A DNA stretch of 37,931 nucleotides. It comes from Anaerorudis sp964444915. GTDB taxonomy: Bacteria; Bacteroidota; Bacteroidia; Bacteroidales; Dysgonomonadaceae. Below are positions 16,782-25,043 of the stretch, piece by piece. The notes under the pieces are model-generated. The model saw only the letters and a list, made by a program, of their open reading frames with translations, was not told the DNA's origin and made no database searches. The stretch spans positions 1 through 37,931 of the forward strand of contig CAYUIY010000008.1 in the NCBI GenBank assembly GCA_964444915.1, read 5' to 3'. The position numbers and the translations under genes are program-made. The first letter of the stretch is position 1; the number at the start of each line of letters is the position of its first letter.

Positions 16782-17699
16782 ATGAAAAAGACGAAAATAA
16801 AAAAAATCATAAGCATTGTTTTTCTGGGACTTATTATATCGTCATGTAACAATGCTTCGAGTAAAAATTCCGGTTCACTGCTTTGGAAAATTTCAGGCAA
16901 TGGACTGGAAAACCCTTCTTATCTTTTCGGGACCCATCACCTTATACCCATCTCTTTTCTTGATAATATTGATAAACTGAAAGAGGCATTTGAATCTACC
17001 GAACAAACCATCGGTGAAATCGACTTAAGCGCAATGGGTGAATTGCAACTGAAACTGATGAGCGAAGCACTCATGCCTGAAGGTATCACTTACGGCACTC
17101 TGTTGAATGCTAATGATATTGCCCTACTCGACAGTGCTTTACATGAATGGATAGGCTTCGGGTTAGATCAATTTGGGCAAATGAAACCGGCCATGCTAAG
17201 CAACTTTATCTCGGTAACACTTTATAAAAAATATTATCCGAACCTCTCCGGAGAAAAAAGTATGGATGAATATTTTCAAGAAGAGACAAGCAAACGATTT
17301 CGACCCGTAACAGGATTGGAAAGAGTAGATGAACAAATCGATGTGCTATTTAACTACCAATCACTCAGTCGCCAAGCAGAATTACTGATGTGTATAGTTA
17401 AACACCCCGAACTCTTGAAAGACCAAATGGATAAATTGCAAGCTGCTTACTACGCGTATGATTTAGAAAGCATAAGAAAACTTTACGAAGAAGATACGCC
17501 CGACGATCCTTGCCCTGCCACTCAGGAAGAAAAAGAAATGCTGAACAAAAAGCGCAATCAAAAATGGCTAGAAAAATTACCTGCACTGATGAAAGAAAAA
17601 TCGTCCTTCATTGCAGTAGGGTGTGCTCATCTGCCGGGGGAAGACGGACTGATTGAGGGGTTGAGAAAATTAGGATATAAAGTGGAACCGGTAAAATAA
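16782..17699 (+). CDS. TraB/GumN-family lipoprotein
   Basis: The 305-residue protein starts with a signal peptide and lipobox (GLIISSCNN), so it is anchored to an envelope membrane. The mature part has the family's opening SGNGLENPSYLFGTHHLIP, a GLERVDEQIDVLF segment and the closing SSFIAVGCAHLPGEDGL. TraB/GumN proteins belong to the Tiki/TraB superfamily, whose founding Tiki members are metalloproteases; activity in bacteria is largely untested. It ends 5 bases before the convergent rlmD. Confidence 0.85.
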   Translation: MKKTKIKKIISIVFLGLIISSCNNASSKNSGSLLWKISGNGLENPSYLFGTHHLIPISFLDNIDKLKEAFESTEQTIGEIDLSAMGELQLKLMSEALMPEGITYGTLLNANDIALLDSALHEWIGFGLDQFGQMKPAMLSNFISVTLYKKYYPNLSGEKSMDEYFQEETSKRFRPVTGLERVDEQIDVLFNYQSLSRQAELLMCIVKHPELLKDQMDKLQAAYYAYDLESIRKLYEEDTPDDPCPATQEEKEMLNKKRNQKWLEKLPALMKEKSSFIAVGCAHLPGEDGLIEGLRKLGYKVEPVK

Positions 17700-17704
17700 A
17701 TGTA

Positions 17705-19114
17705 TCACCGTTTTTCCAACAATACCACATTCTCGACATGATGGGTATGTGGAAACATATCTACAGGTTGCACACGAGTAACGCGATACTTGCCATCAAG
17801 TAAATTCACATCACGCGCTTGCGTAGCCGGATTGCAACTTACATATACTATACGTGGAGGTTCGACAGAAAGAATAGTTTCAATAACATAACCATGCATT
17901 CCGGCACGGGGCGGATCGGTAACAATCACATCGGGATCCCCATGTTCAATAATAAAATCGCGCGTGAGAATATCCTTGATATCGCCCGCAATGAAAAACG
18001 TATTATCGATCCGATTCAGTTTCGAATTTTCCATGGCATCTTCAATAGCTTCGGGCACACATTCTATTCCGATAATCTTTCTCGCCTTTCGCGCTAGAAA
18101 ATTGGCAATGGTCCCTGTTCCTGTATACAAATCATAAACCAATTCGTTGCCGGAGAGCTGTGCAAATTCACGCACAATCTTATACAGATTATATGCTTGT
18201 TCGCTGTTGGTCTGATAAAATGATTTTGGACCAATTTTAAATTTTAGCCCCTCCATTTCTTCATAAATGCAATCGTTCCCCTTCCATGTAACAATTTCTT
18301 GATCCATAATTGTATCGTTAGCTTTTTCATTTATAACGTAAAGTAACGATGTTATTTGCGGAAATTCATCGGCAATAAAATTCAGCAGTTTTTCGCGTTT
18401 TCCTTTGTCATCCTTAAAAAAAACCACTATCAACATGATTTCACTCGTGGAAGAGGTTCGAATAATGAGATTTCGCATCAACCCTTTCTGATTACGAAGA
18501 TCAAAAAACTCGTAATCGTTCTGAAGACAAAACTGCCGGATAGTATTCCTAATCCGGTTCGAAACATCGTTTTGCAACCAACAGTATCGAATATCCAATA
18601 CTTTATCGAACCTTTGAGGAATATGAAATCCCAATGCTTCACGAGTACCAAAAAATTCTCCGCTTTCCATCTCATTTTCTGTGATCCATTTTCTATTTGA
18701 AAAGGTAAATTCCAATTTATTGCGATAAAAAGTAGTTTTTGGAGCACCTAAAATGGGTGAAATTTCCGGCAATTCCACTTTTCCTATGCGGGTAAGATTA
18801 TCTACAACCTGCTTCTGTTTATATTTCAACTGAAGATTGTAAGGAAGCATTTGCCATTTGCAACCGCCACATATACCAAAATGTTCGCAAAAAGGTTCAA
18901 CCCGATTTTCGGAATAAGAAACGAAGCGAACAACCTTCCCTTCGGCATAATTATGTTTTTTGCGTGTCAATTGAATATCCACCACATCACCAGGCACAAC
19001 ATAGGGAACAAATATAACCATCCCATCCACTTTTGCAATGGCTTTACCTTCGGCAGCCACGTCAGTAATGACTACAGATTCCAACAAAGGGAGTTGCTTC
19101 TTTCTTTTTGACAT
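17705..19114 (-). CDS. rlmD: 23S rRNA (uracil-5-)-methyltransferase RlmD/RumA family
   Basis: The 469-residue protein has an N-terminal TRAM domain (about residues 8-65), an iron-sulfur cysteine set starting Cys76, Cys82, Cys85 in FCEHFGICGGC, a SAM-binding segment VYDLYTGTGTIANFLA, and the catalytic cysteine near 427 in YVSCNPATQARD. It makes m5U in 23S rRNA. In Gram-negative bacteria U1939 is the RlmD target and U747 that of RlmC. A single enzyme may serve both sites, so the exact position is not certain. Confidence 0.88.
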   Translation of the reverse strand: MSKRKKQLPLLESVVITDVAAEGKAIAKVDGMVIFVPYVVPGDVVDIQLTRKKHNYAEGKVVRFVSYSENRVEPFCEHFGICGGCKWQMLPYNLQLKYKQKQVVDNLTRIGKVELPEISPILGAPKTTFYRNKLEFTFSNRKWITENEMESGEFFGTREALGFHIPQRFDKVLDIRYCWLQNDVSNRIRNTIRQFCLQNDYEFFDLRNQKGLMRNLIIRTSSTSEIMLIVVFFKDDKGKREKLLNFIADEFPQITSLLYVINEKANDTIMDQEIVTWKGNDCIYEEMEGLKFKIGPKSFYQTNSEQAYNLYKIVREFAQLSGNELVYDLYTGTGTIANFLARKARKIIGIECVPEAIEDAMENSKLNRIDNTFFIAGDIKDILTRDFIIEHGDPDVIVTDPPRAGMHGYVIETILSVEPPRIVYVSCNPATQARDVNLLDGKYRVTRVQPVDMFPHTHHVENVVLLEKR

Positions 19115-19134
19115 GAATCGCTAATTTTGAGATA

Positions 19135-19142
19135 CAAAGATA
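19135..19142 (-). promoter_or_regulatory. Candidate -7 element for rlmD
   Basis: The minus strand reads TATCTTTG about 20 bases before the ATG. A TTTG 11 bases upstream is too close to serve as -33. Confidence 0.45.
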
Positions 19143-19282
19143 GATAAAGTTCTCAAATCATTTTTTCATTCGAAGGGTTCACACGATCCGCCTGCATCAC
19201 ACTTTTAAAAATACAAAATTTTATTTACGAAATAAATATTTTTTTATTCATAACCCTCACAGGCGATTTTTAAATAAAAAAA

Positions 19283-19309
19283 GAGAGTGTTTATTCGAAC
19301 ACCCTCTCC
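19283..19309 (-). terminator. Rho-independent terminator after the HU gene
   Basis: On the minus strand GAGAG and GTGTT pair with AACAC and TCTC around a CGAATA-type loop with one bulge, followed by seven T residues. It lies just after the HU stop. Confidence 0.8.
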
Positions 19310-19332
19310 CAATTCCCTTGCAATCAGTGTAA

Positions 19333-19599
19333 TTATAAACTCGACAATTCCGATCCCGGTTTAAACTTAACGGTCTTTTTAGCCGGGATGTCAATCGTTT
19401 CTTTTGTGCGTGGATTGATCCCTTTTCGAGCGCTTCTTTCAACAACAGAAAAAGTACCGAAACCTACCAATACCACCTTACCCTCTGATTTTAGTTCATC
19501 TGCAATAGCATCTAGAGTCGCATCCAACGCTTTTTTTGAGTCAACCTTGCTAAGCCCCGACTTTTGAGCAATAGCATCAATGAGTTCTGATTTATTCAT
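19333..19599 (-). CDS. hup: HU-family DNA-binding protein
   Basis: The 88-residue protein is a standard-length HU/IHF. It begins MNKSELIDAIAQKSGLSK, has the GFGTFSVVERSARKG core, and the DNA-wrapping arm NPRTKETIDIPAKK with the conserved proline. HU compacts and bends DNA as a dimer. It has its own promoter and terminator. Bacteroidota usually carry several HU paralogues; which one this is cannot be said. Confidence 0.96.
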   Translation of the reverse strand: MNKSELIDAIAQKSGLSKVDSKKALDATLDAIADELKSEGKVVLVGFGTFSVVERSARKGINPRTKETIDIPAKKTVKFKPGSELSSL

Positions 19600-19658
19600 A
19601 AGAAAAACTTTAAAAAATTAAACATGCATGAACAGTAAGCCTGTAGCTAATTTGCTGC

Positions 19659-19689
19659 CAAATATAGGAGATAGTTCAATAATAATCAA
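19659..19689 (-). promoter_or_regulatory. Promoter for the HU gene
   Basis: On the minus strand TATATTTG (19666-19659) is preceded, 20 bases upstream, by CTTG, a near match to the -33 element. Confidence 0.55.
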
Positions 19690-19771
19690 GAAAAATTATG
19701 AAAATTGTCGGTTTTTATTATAAAAAATACCATTCCATGGCGAAAATTCTTATTTCCATAGAAATTATCCG

Positions 19772-19779
19772 TAATTTTG
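19772..19779 (+). promoter_or_regulatory. Candidate -7 element for the rhomboid cluster
   Basis: TAATTTTG matches TAnnTTTG, about 21 bases before the first rhomboid ATG. No clear -33 TTTG. Confidence 0.5.
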
Positions 19780-19799
19780 CACATTAACTCAAGAGATTT

Positions 19800-20564
19800 A
19801 TGATGAATAATTCGAATCCGGGATTCATGGGATCCACATCCCCCATTACCAAAAATATTATTATTATAAATGTCATTATGTGGTTGGCACAGGTTGTCTT
19901 ACAACGAAGAGGCATAGATTTGTCCGATTATTTAGGGCTTCATTACGTTGAATCGTCCTCTTTTCGTATCTGGCAACCCATCACGTACATGTTTATGCAC
20001 GACCCGTATTCATTCATGCACGTGTTTTCCAATATGTTCGCCGTTTTTATGTTTGGACGTACATTGGAACACATATGGGGGTCTAAGCGTTTTCTGGGTT
20101 ATTATTTCATCACCGGAATTGGCGCAGCCTTTACCCAAATGCTTGTAATTTTTCTGCGCATTCGGTTTATAAAGAGCGGAATGTCGCTCGAAGCAATTTC
20201 AGACGTTTACATCCACGGAGCCAACTTGCTGCACCAAAACATGAATTTCATAGATCCATTACAAGCCAATCTCAATCTTTTGCTAAACACAGTTACTATA
20301 GGTGCCTCAGGGGCCGTATTCGGAATTTTGTTGGCTTTCGGGGTATTATTCCCCAATGCAGCCTTGTTTATTATTCCTTTCCCTTTTCCTATAAAAGCAA
20401 AATGGTTTGTATTGGGTTATGGATTTATTGAATTATTTTTCGGTATCGCCAACTTTTCAGGTGATAATGTGGCACACTTTGCGCATCTCGGGGGCATGAT
20501 TTTTGGTATATTTGCAATACTTTACTGGAAGAAAAAGGATTTGAAAAATGGCCGATTTTATTGA
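19800..20564 (+). CDS. Rhomboid-family intramembrane serine protease (first copy)
   Basis: The 254-residue protein has about six membrane segments. The expected motifs are there: HVFSNMFAVFMFG, the catalytic serine near 170 in TIGASGAVFG, and the catalytic histidine near 229 in HFAHLGGMIFG. It should cut membrane-spanning substrates in the inner membrane. An ATG at 19803 is an equally good start. Its last 17 bases overlap the second rhomboid gene. Confidence 0.92.
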   Translation: MMNNSNPGFMGSTSPITKNIIIINVIMWLAQVVLQRRGIDLSDYLGLHYVESSSFRIWQPITYMFMHDPYSFMHVFSNMFAVFMFGRTLEHIWGSKRFLGYYFITGIGAAFTQMLVIFLRIRFIKSGMSLEAISDVYIHGANLLHQNMNFIDPLQANLNLLLNTVTIGASGAVFGILLAFGVLFPNAALFIIPFPFPIKAKWFVLGYGFIELFFGIANFSGDNVAHFAHLGGMIFGIFAILYWKKKDLKNGRFY

Positions 20565-21432
20565 CAAAATAAAATACAGATACAAAACAGGCGATGTGTT
20601 AAGCAAACTGATTTTCATCAACATTCTTGTTTTCCTTTTGATCAAAATTACAGGTATATTTTTTACCCTATTCAAAATCAGTGGTTTCGATATATTGTCT
20701 TACCTTGCTGTGCCTTCAAACCCCGGCGAATGTATAAAACACTTTTGGACGCCGATAACCTATATGTTTGTTCATGAAGGTTTTTTGCATATTTTGTTCA
20801 ATCTGCTTTGGCTATATTGGTTTGGACGTATTTTTTTGCAATATTTTACCGGTCGCACACTAGGAAGTTTATATATTTTAGGCGGATTGGCAGGTGCATT
20901 GCTCTACCTGATCGCATTCAATGCCATACCCTACTATATTGATATGGGGCACAATTGGATGATCGGTGCATCAGCAGCAGTTATGGCCATCGTGATGGCT
21001 GCGGCTTTTTATAAACCCGATGTTAGACTAAACTTGTTTCTTCTGGGAAGAATTAAGATCATTTACATCGCTTTATTTGCGTTTATTCTTGATTTCCTTT
21101 CTCTTGACAATGTATCGAATCCGGGAGGTCACATTGCTCATATAGGTGGGGCAATTGCCGGATATATTTTTGCCACACAGTATAAAAAAGGGAAAGATAT
21201 TACATTATGGATCAGCAAATCAATCGATAAATTGGCAAATCTGTTTAAAAAGAGGAAATCTCCCAAAATGAAAGTTTCTTATCGACGATCCGAAAGCGAT
21301 AGTGATTACAATTACCGCAAACACGAAGAACAAAAAGAAATTGATGCTATACTCGATAAACTAAAACAATCGGGATACAACAGTTTAACGAAGGAAGAAA
21401 AACGGAAGTTGTTCAATGCCAGTAAAAAATAA
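20548..21432 (+). CDS. Rhomboid-family intramembrane protease (second copy) with C-terminal extension
   Basis: The 294-residue paralogue of the preceding gene has FLHILFNLLWLYWFG, a serine near 142 in MIGASAAVMA (GASA instead of the common GxSG), and a histidine near 198 in GGHIAHIGGAIAGY. The Ser-His dyad is therefore present. After the membrane part come about 70 polar residues ending in the block SGYNSLTKEEKRKLFNASKK, which I remember at the C-terminus of other Bacteroidota proteins. The gene overlaps both neighbours by 17 bases. Confidence 0.9.
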   Translation: MADFIDKIKYRYKTGDVLSKLIFINILVFLLIKITGIFFTLFKISGFDILSYLAVPSNPGECIKHFWTPITYMFVHEGFLHILFNLLWLYWFGRIFLQYFTGRTLGSLYILGGLAGALLYLIAFNAIPYYIDMGHNWMIGASAAVMAIVMAAAFYKPDVRLNLFLLGRIKIIYIALFAFILDFLSLDNVSNPGGHIAHIGGAIAGYIFATQYKKGKDITLWISKSIDKLANLFKKRKSPKMKVSYRRSESDSDYNYRKHEEQKEIDAILDKLKQSGYNSLTKEEKRKLFNASKK

Positions 21433-22540
21433 GAAAACAACCTTAAGCAAAATAATAAGATACATCATTTTCGCAACAAATATCATTGCCATCTTATTGC
21501 TTGCATCTTCGTCTCTTGCATGGAGGGTTTCACCATTAAAAACCAATTTATTTTCATACATCGGACTAGGATTCGGTATCATATTGTTTCTCAACATTGC
21601 CTATCTTCTTCTGTGGGTTATACTTTCGAAATGGAAACTTGCTTTTATTTCCTTCGTAGCCTTGTTGGTTTGCTATAAACCTATTCTGACCTTTTTCCCA
21701 CTTCATCTTTTTACTAAAGAAGCCCCACCAAACAGTATTAAAATATTGACATACAATGTAGAAGGTTTTCGAAACGAGTCGCATAAAAACGCTTTTACAC
21801 ATCCCGTTCTCGAATATATTGCTGAGACCGATGCCGATATCGTTTGTTTACAAGAATATATGATCAGTAAAACCGGCCAATCGTTGATATCGCAACACGA
21901 TGTGAATAGGATTCTTAATAAATACCCTTATCATTCGGTCACCGGATTGGAATCATCGGGCAAATATCATATTTACGGATTAGCGTGTTTCTCTAAATTT
22001 CCTATCGAAAAGACTCACGAAATTATCTTCGACTCTTCCTATAATGGTGCCGCCGTTTATACTATCGACATCAATAATTTGCCTTATACGGTGGCTAATG
22101 TGCATCTGGAATCGAACCAAATAACAGCCGAAGACAAAAAACTTTATAGCGATTTTCTTCAAAATAAAGAAAACGTCAATTTCGACGAAGTGACAACCAA
22201 TATCCGCAGTCGTTTGGGGCGAGCATACCGCAAGAGAGTATATCAAGTACAAAAAATAAACAGCTACCTTGCAAAGGAAAAAACCGAAGGAGTCATTATT
22301 TGCGGCGACTTCAACGATACACCCATCTCGTACGCTTATCGTCAATTGAAAGGAAATCTGAACGATGCCTATACTTCCACCGGTTTTGGTCCGGGTATCA
22401 CTTATCATGAAGATTTTTTCCTCTTCCGCATCGACTACATACTGCATAGTAAAAATATGAAAGCTTATCAAACAAAAGTCGATAAAGTGCCTTATTCTGA
22501 CCACTATCCGGTGTACACCTACCTGGAAAAGCCAAACTAA
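21416..22540 (+). CDS. Endonuclease/exonuclease/phosphatase-family membrane protein
   Basis: The 374-residue protein starts with three hydrophobic segments in the first ~95 residues, then a catalytic domain of the EEP fold: KILTYNVEGFRNE, DIVCLQEYMIS (metal-binding Glu), VANVHLES, ICGDFNDTP and YSDHYPVYTY. The last motif holds the catalytic Asp-His pair. The domain probably faces the periplasm. Substrates in this fold range from nucleic acids to phosphoesters of lipids, so it is not assigned. It overlaps the preceding rhomboid by 17 bases. Confidence 0.87.
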   Translation: MPVKNKKTTLSKIIRYIIFATNIIAILLLASSSLAWRVSPLKTNLFSYIGLGFGIILFLNIAYLLLWVILSKWKLAFISFVALLVCYKPILTFFPLHLFTKEAPPNSIKILTYNVEGFRNESHKNAFTHPVLEYIAETDADIVCLQEYMISKTGQSLISQHDVNRILNKYPYHSVTGLESSGKYHIYGLACFSKFPIEKTHEIIFDSSYNGAAVYTIDINNLPYTVANVHLESNQITAEDKKLYSDFLQNKENVNFDEVTTNIRSRLGRAYRKRVYQVQKINSYLAKEKTEGVIICGDFNDTPISYAYRQLKGNLNDAYTSTGFGPGITYHEDFFLFRIDYILHSKNMKAYQTKVDKVPYSDHYPVYTYLEKPN

Positions 22541-22592
22541 CAACTTTCTTGGTCGTTAATTGTTAAAAATAATGGTAAAACAGTTGAATCCT

Positions 22593-22958
22593 ATGTACAG
22601 AATTAGTAAACAATTTTCATTTTCTGCCGCCCACTCACTTCACGAACTTTCACCCGAACACCCCTGCACTCGGTTGCATGGGCACAACTATGTGATAACG
22701 GTACACCTAAAATCGGAACAACTGAACAACACAGGCTTTGTATGCGATTATAAAGAATTGGAAAAAATAAAAGAATACATTGATACCCATCTGGATCATC
22801 AAAACCTCAACGATATCATGTTCCCTTTGAATCCCTCAGCCGAAAACTTGGCAAAAATGCTTTACGACATTTTCAAACCGAGTTTTCCGCAACTTTATGC
22901 CGTTGAGGTAAGCGAAACTCCCAAAACTTCCGCTGTTTATGAACCTGAAAGTGAATGA
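22593..22958 (+). CDS. queD: 6-carboxytetrahydropterin synthase
   Basis: The 121-residue protein has the zinc ligands His14 (FSAAHSL), His29 and His31 (LHGHNYV) and Cys25 just before them, as in QueD. The C-terminus carries VSETPKTSAVYEP, the family glutamate. It converts dihydroneopterin triphosphate to 6-carboxytetrahydropterin in queuosine precursor synthesis. Starts at 22560 (TTG) or 22572 (ATG) are possible, but family length favours 22593. It overlaps queE by 20 bases, which confirms the pathway. Confidence 0.93.
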   Translation: MYRISKQFSFSAAHSLHELSPEHPCTRLHGHNYVITVHLKSEQLNNTGFVCDYKELEKIKEYIDTHLDHQNLNDIMFPLNPSAENLAKMLYDIFKPSFPQLYAVEVSETPKTSAVYEPESE

Positions 22959-23520
22959 AATATTTTATTCGTTGCAAGGTGAAGGTGCACGAACAGGGGA
23001 ACCATCGGTTTTTATCCGGCTTTCGGGCTGCAATCTGAACTGCAGCTTTTGCGATACGGACTTTTCCTTGGGCAGGACAATGACGGCGGAAGAAATTCTG
23101 AATGAAATTTCCTCCTTTGGTTGCAATCGCATCATTTGGACAGGAGGCGAACCCACCTTGCAATTGACCAACGAAATCGTTTTCTTCTTTAAAGAAAAAG
23201 GATACTGGCAAGCCATCGAAACCAATGGGACCCACAAGGTACCTTCAGGAATCGATTACATTGCTTGCAGTCCCAAACAGGATTTTGAAAAAATACGCGA
23301 ACTTATTCCCGAAGTAAACGAATTGCGTTTCCCCATGCAAGCCGGCGATCCTTTACCCGATATTTCACTGTTGCCAAAAGCCGAAAAATATTTACTAAGC
23401 CCCATTTTCAATGGAAATGCCCTCGTTTACGAAAATGTAGCCTATTGCGTTGAATTAATAAAAGCACATCCGATCTGGGGGTTAAGCATTCAAATGCATA
23501 AACTTATCGGAATCCAATAA
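22939..23520 (+). CDS. queE: 7-carboxy-7-deazaguanine synthase (radical SAM)
   Basis: The 193-residue protein has the radical-SAM cysteines 31, 35 and 38 (CNLNCSFC, CX3CX2C), the N-terminal FYSLQGEGARTGEPS segment, and IWTGGEPTLQ. QueE rearranges 6-carboxytetrahydropterin to 7-carboxy-7-deazaguanine using SAM and Mg2+. It directly follows queD. queC and queF are not in the window. Confidence 0.95.
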   Translation: MNLKVNEIFYSLQGEGARTGEPSVFIRLSGCNLNCSFCDTDFSLGRTMTAEEILNEISSFGCNRIIWTGGEPTLQLTNEIVFFFKEKGYWQAIETNGTHKVPSGIDYIACSPKQDFEKIRELIPEVNELRFPMQAGDPLPDISLLPKAEKYLLSPIFNGNALVYENVAYCVELIKAHPIWGLSIQMHKLIGIQ

Positions 23521-23547
23521 AATTGTAATTGCAAAAGTAATTAAAAG

Positions 23548-24468
23548 ATGACACGTTTTGATATAAAAATACTAGGTTGCGGATCGGCTATGCCCACCAC
23601 ATTGCACAATCCTTCCTCACAATTGGTAAATGCAAACGAAAAATTATTCATGATCGATTGTGGCGAGGGAACGCAGCTACAAATGCGAAAATTCAAGACG
23701 CGTATAAGCAAACTGCACAGTATTTTTATTTCGCACATACACGGCGATCACATATTGGGACTTCCCGGTCTTATATCCACGCTAAATATCCTGGGACGAA
23801 AAATGGATCTCAACATTTATGTATATAAACATAAAGAAATTGAACCTCTCCTGGCCCCTGCTTTCGATTTTTTTTGCCGACAGCTGGCATTCAAAGTCCA
23901 TTTTTTTCCCTTGAACGCTGATGCGTTTGAACAAATCTACGAAAACAAATCGCTACGCGTATATTCTTTCCCTTTGAAACACCGCATACCTACTTGCGGA
24001 TTTCTCTTTGAAGAAAAAGAATCGCTTCGCCACATCAAACGTGAAATGATTGATTTTTACCAAATTCCCATCAAACAAATTAAAGAAATCAAGTCGGGAG
24101 CAGATTTTGTAACACCCGACGGTCGGGTGATTCCCAACGGAATACTAACATTCCCTGCCAAGCCACCACGACGCTACGCATATTGTTCCGATACAGCCTA
24201 TTGTCCCGACATAATTCCTTATATTGAAGGCGTGGATGCGCTCTATCATGAAGCCACATTTGCTGAATCGGAAGCAATTCGAGCACAACAAACCTTTCAT
24301 TCCACTGCACGGCAAGCCGCCAAAATTGCCAAAGCCGCCAACGTAAAACAACTGATCCTGGGCCATTTTTCGTCGCGATATACCGAACTGGATGATCTCT
24401 TACACGAAGCACGATCCGTTTTTCCCAATACTCTCTTGGCTTATGAAGGAATGGATATTGTTTTATAG
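23548..24468 (+). CDS. rnz: Ribonuclease Z (tRNA 3' endonuclease)
   Basis: The 306-residue metallo-beta-lactamase-fold enzyme has the zinc motif SHIHGDHILGLPG (His63, His65, Asp67, His68), the upstream DCGEGTQLQ, a central HRIPTCGF, and the C-terminal HFSSRY. It removes 3' trailers from tRNA precursors that lack CCA. The last gene of the rhomboid-to-rnz cluster, it is followed by a GC-rich island. Confidence 0.96.
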   Translation: MTRFDIKILGCGSAMPTTLHNPSSQLVNANEKLFMIDCGEGTQLQMRKFKTRISKLHSIFISHIHGDHILGLPGLISTLNILGRKMDLNIYVYKHKEIEPLLAPAFDFFCRQLAFKVHFFPLNADAFEQIYENKSLRVYSFPLKHRIPTCGFLFEEKESLRHIKREMIDFYQIPIKQIKEIKSGADFVTPDGRVIPNGILTFPAKPPRRYAYCSDTAYCPDIIPYIEGVDALYHEATFAESEAIRAQQTFHSTARQAAKIAKAANVKQLILGHFSSRYTELDDLLHEARSVFPNTLLAYEGMDIVL

Positions 24469-24522
24469 TTCAAAAACAACCACATAAGGGTTAAAACAAC
24501 AACATCCGTGTCCTTTTTTTGT

Positions 24523-24530
24523 TACCTTTG
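24523..24530 (+). promoter_or_regulatory. -7 element just before the GC-rich island
   Basis: TACCTTTG is a perfect TAnnTTTG. The expected start site, about 24538, coincides with the first base of the GC-rich, hairpin-forming stretch. No -33 TTTG is visible. Confidence 0.4.
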
Positions 24531-24537
24531 TTACACA

Positions 24538-24795
24538 AGCACCGCATCGGGCGGTTTTGATCCCCCGGTCGGAATGCCGGTCTGGGATCGGATGTGCGGC
24601 GCTTCCGCCAATGTGTTTCCGCCGAAAGCGCATCGTTTCGCGCATACAACACTTAGGCTGAAAGGCGGGGGGCGAAGATTTTCGTGCCAAAAGCGTGTTG
24701 CTTTTCACTTTTTTCACGTACTGCACTTGCCGGTTGCGCTCTTTGGGAGTTTCGCACCCCAACCGCTTGGCAAACCCCGCGGTGTTTTTCATAGT
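24538..24795 (+). ncRNA. GC-rich structured island, candidate non-coding RNA
   Basis: By hand count, 24541-24780 is about 58% G+C, against AT-rich surroundings. It forms several hairpins: GATCCC plus CCGG (24559-24568) with CCGG and GGGATC (24577-24589); CCGCA (24542-24546) with TGCGG (24595-24599); AAAAGC/GCTTTT (24689-24705); and CGGTT with AACCG plus TTGC with GCAA (24727-24774). Both strands carry open frames of about 100 codons (minus 24463-24792, plus 24508-24804), yet neither looks like a known protein. I recall similar short hypothetical proteins being annotated repeatedly in Bacteroidota genomes, which would suggest a conserved repeated element. Strand and ends are inferred from the -7 element. 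Confidence 0.35.
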
Positions 24796-24881
24796 TTTGT
24801 TTAAAAAAACCTGTATAAAACTTAGCGGGAAATTCGCACTTCTAATTTGAACTTAGCAAATTGTAAATTCACAAAAGATTC

Positions 24882-24912
24882 TTTGTTAATTCTTTGAAAT
24901 ATTGTAACTTTG
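24882..24912 (+). promoter_or_regulatory. Bacteroidota promoter for the rplM-tsf operon
   Basis: TTTG (24882-24885) and TAACTTTG (24905-24912) are separated by exactly 19 bases. Transcription would start near 24919, leaving an untranslated leader of about 124 bases. Confidence 0.8.
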
Positions 24913-24918
24913 CAATCC

Positions 24919-25043
24919 GATTATTGTAAAAAAGTTGCTTAAAGTCTGATTTTGAGCTTCTTTATGTTTCTCACACCCTTAGCATGAAACAACAAGAAGC
25001 AAACGAATTGACTGATTTTTAACAAACTAAAAAAACAAAGAAA
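24919..25043 (+). promoter_or_regulatory. Structured 5' leader of rplM, candidate L13 regulatory element
   Basis: GCTTCTT (24956-24962) pairs with AAGAAGC (24994-25000); inside it GTTTC (24966-24970) pairs with GAAAC (24986-24990) around a 15-base loop, with an internal loop of 3 bases on each side. An A-rich unpaired stretch then leads to the GTG start. The length and structure suggest autogenous control by L13. I believe L13 leaders have been proposed in Bacteroidia, but have not checked. Confidence 0.45.

Noticed and set aside
24689..24715. AAAAGC/GCTTTT hairpin with downstream T run as a terminator inside the island
   Set aside because: A 6-bp stem with a CAC before the T run is weak, and strong structure continues beyond it.
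24463..24792. 109-residue minus-strand frame and a 98-residue plus-strand frame (24508-24804) in the GC-rich island
   Set aside because: The frames are antiparallel over the same bases and their products (Cys/Arg/Pro-rich, no family) look like translations of a structured GC-rich sequence. Listed as a candidate RNA instead.
24538..24795. tRNA, RNase P RNA or SRP RNA in the island
   Set aside because: No cloverleaf, no GAGGAAAGUCCG-type RNase P segment and no SRP Alu or GGAA motif found.
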